A stretch of 64,000 nucleotides of DNA from AP-15 sp963703665 (GTDB lineage: Bacteria; Pseudomonadota; Alphaproteobacteria; ATCC43930; CGMCC-115725): the NCBI GenBank assembly GCA_963703665.1, contig CAVPFB010000004.1, positions 620,001-684,000 on the forward strand, written 5' to 3'. Below, one piece after another: positions 63,612 to 64,000 of this stretch. Made by a program: the position numbers and the translations under genes. The first letter of the stretch is position 1; the number at the start of each line of letters is the position of its first letter. The notes beneath the pieces are model-generated. The model had not been told where the DNA came from and searched no databases. It was given only the letters and a program-made list of their open reading frames with translations.

Positions 63612-64000
63612 TCTCACTCCCCTTGCCTCATATGGTAGATCTTCTCGGCACCATCGCAAGATGCTGCGTCCAGGCCGGATGCTGAGCCCCGATGTGCGGG
63701 CAGCATTTCCAATCGTGGCACAAACCAGGCACATCCTCAAGGAGAATTGTTCCACTTATGTTCGAGAACGCCTCAATACCAGGTTGTCGCTGCCATCCTG
63801 TTAGGAGTGTGGTGCTGACGAGTTACAATCCTATATACGATAAGCCCGGCATCCGCTTCGGCTAATTCGCCGGTGTGATGCGGCTGTCCGCCCAGTTGGC
63901 GCGGCCCCGACTCCACCGAATCGACATGGCCTCCCGGGCGGATACCGGCCGCGGCGAAGCGGCGGACACGATCGCCAACGCGCCGGCTCCGGTCATTGCG
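63612..64000. other. Right edge, no firmly supported gene
   Basis: 389 bases. On the minus strand a frame entering from the right edge (with ATG at about 63996) stays open to a TAG at 63862 and reads MTGAGALAIVSAASPRP, then IRWSRGRANWADSRITPA; it has a plausible amino-acid mix but no family I recognise. The part beside the methyltransferase should hold its promoter (AT-rich near 63830). Confidence 0.35.

Noticed and set aside
63862..64000. C-terminus of a gene entering from the right edge
   Set aside because: A frame is open and the residues are plausible, but the length is too short and no family is recognised, so it is only noted with the edge region.

Overview
The window is very GC-rich DNA from an aerobic alphaproteobacterium. 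Rhodospirillales or a close relative is my inference, from gene order (cysE-iscR-iscS-iscS-iscA-fdx; hisZ-purA; serA and serC side by side), the aerobic CobG-type B12 route, an S-L-M carbon-monoxide-dehydrogenase-family cluster and dispersed REP-like palindromes. No rRNA, insertion sequence, prophage or CRISPR array is visible.

Layout. 1-10.4 kb: a partial molybdo-flavoprotein subunit, arfB, an LVIVD-repeat protein, an oligopeptide-type binding protein, pyrF, a RidA protein, then the cox-type block coxG-coxS-coxL-coxM. 10.5-13.1 kb: two toxin-antitoxin modules around a luciferase-like oxidoreductase. 13.2-18.2 kb: the accessory and cofactor part of the cox system (MoxR ATPase, VWA protein, two XdhC-like proteins and a MoeA-MobA-like fusion), tightly overlapped. 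18.4-20.6 kb: a small exported protein, tRNA-Met, mnmA and a response regulator. 20.7-26.2 kb: a cysE-isc operon ending in tenA, with a shrunken HscA-like protein. 26.4-33 kb: hydrolase, purA-hisZ, a broken DUF559 gene, serA and serC. 33.2-35.8 kb: a lower-GC two-gene cassette and a Na/phosphate cotransporter. 35.9-42.6 kb: cobalamin synthesis (cobK; riboswitch-led cobG-cobH-cobI-cobJ; cobL). 42.7-45.8 kb: three Tad-like envelope proteins. 45.9-60.8 kb: a catabolic and redox region (hydrolase, two ACMSD-like amidohydrolases, an amidase with an AtzG-like partner, DOPA-dioxygenase-like protein, binding protein, GMC oxidoreductase, HbpS-like protein, ThDP enzyme, TcuA-like flavoprotein). 60.8-64 kb: palindromic repeats, a toxin remnant beside its antitoxin, and a 587-residue DNA methyltransferase with a probable nuclease domain.

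How parts work together. The cox block supplies a three-subunit Mo/Fe-S/FAD hydroxylase plus its maturation set; the active-site loop AYRGAGR marks it as form II, so the substrate need not be CO. The cob genes make most of the corrin ring under B12 feedback. cysE and isc link cysteine synthesis to Fe-S assembly, which the hydroxylase and CobG both need.

Quality warning. About 35 single-base frameshifts interrupt otherwise well-conserved proteins (coxL, coxE, vapC, cysE, purA, hisZ, amidase, GMC oxidoreductase and others). Most look like one-base insertions in GC-rich runs, and they cluster at 25.4-28.7 kb and 50.7-56.9 kb. I read most as consensus errors of an unpolished long-read assembly, so genes marked frameshifted are probably intact in the organism.
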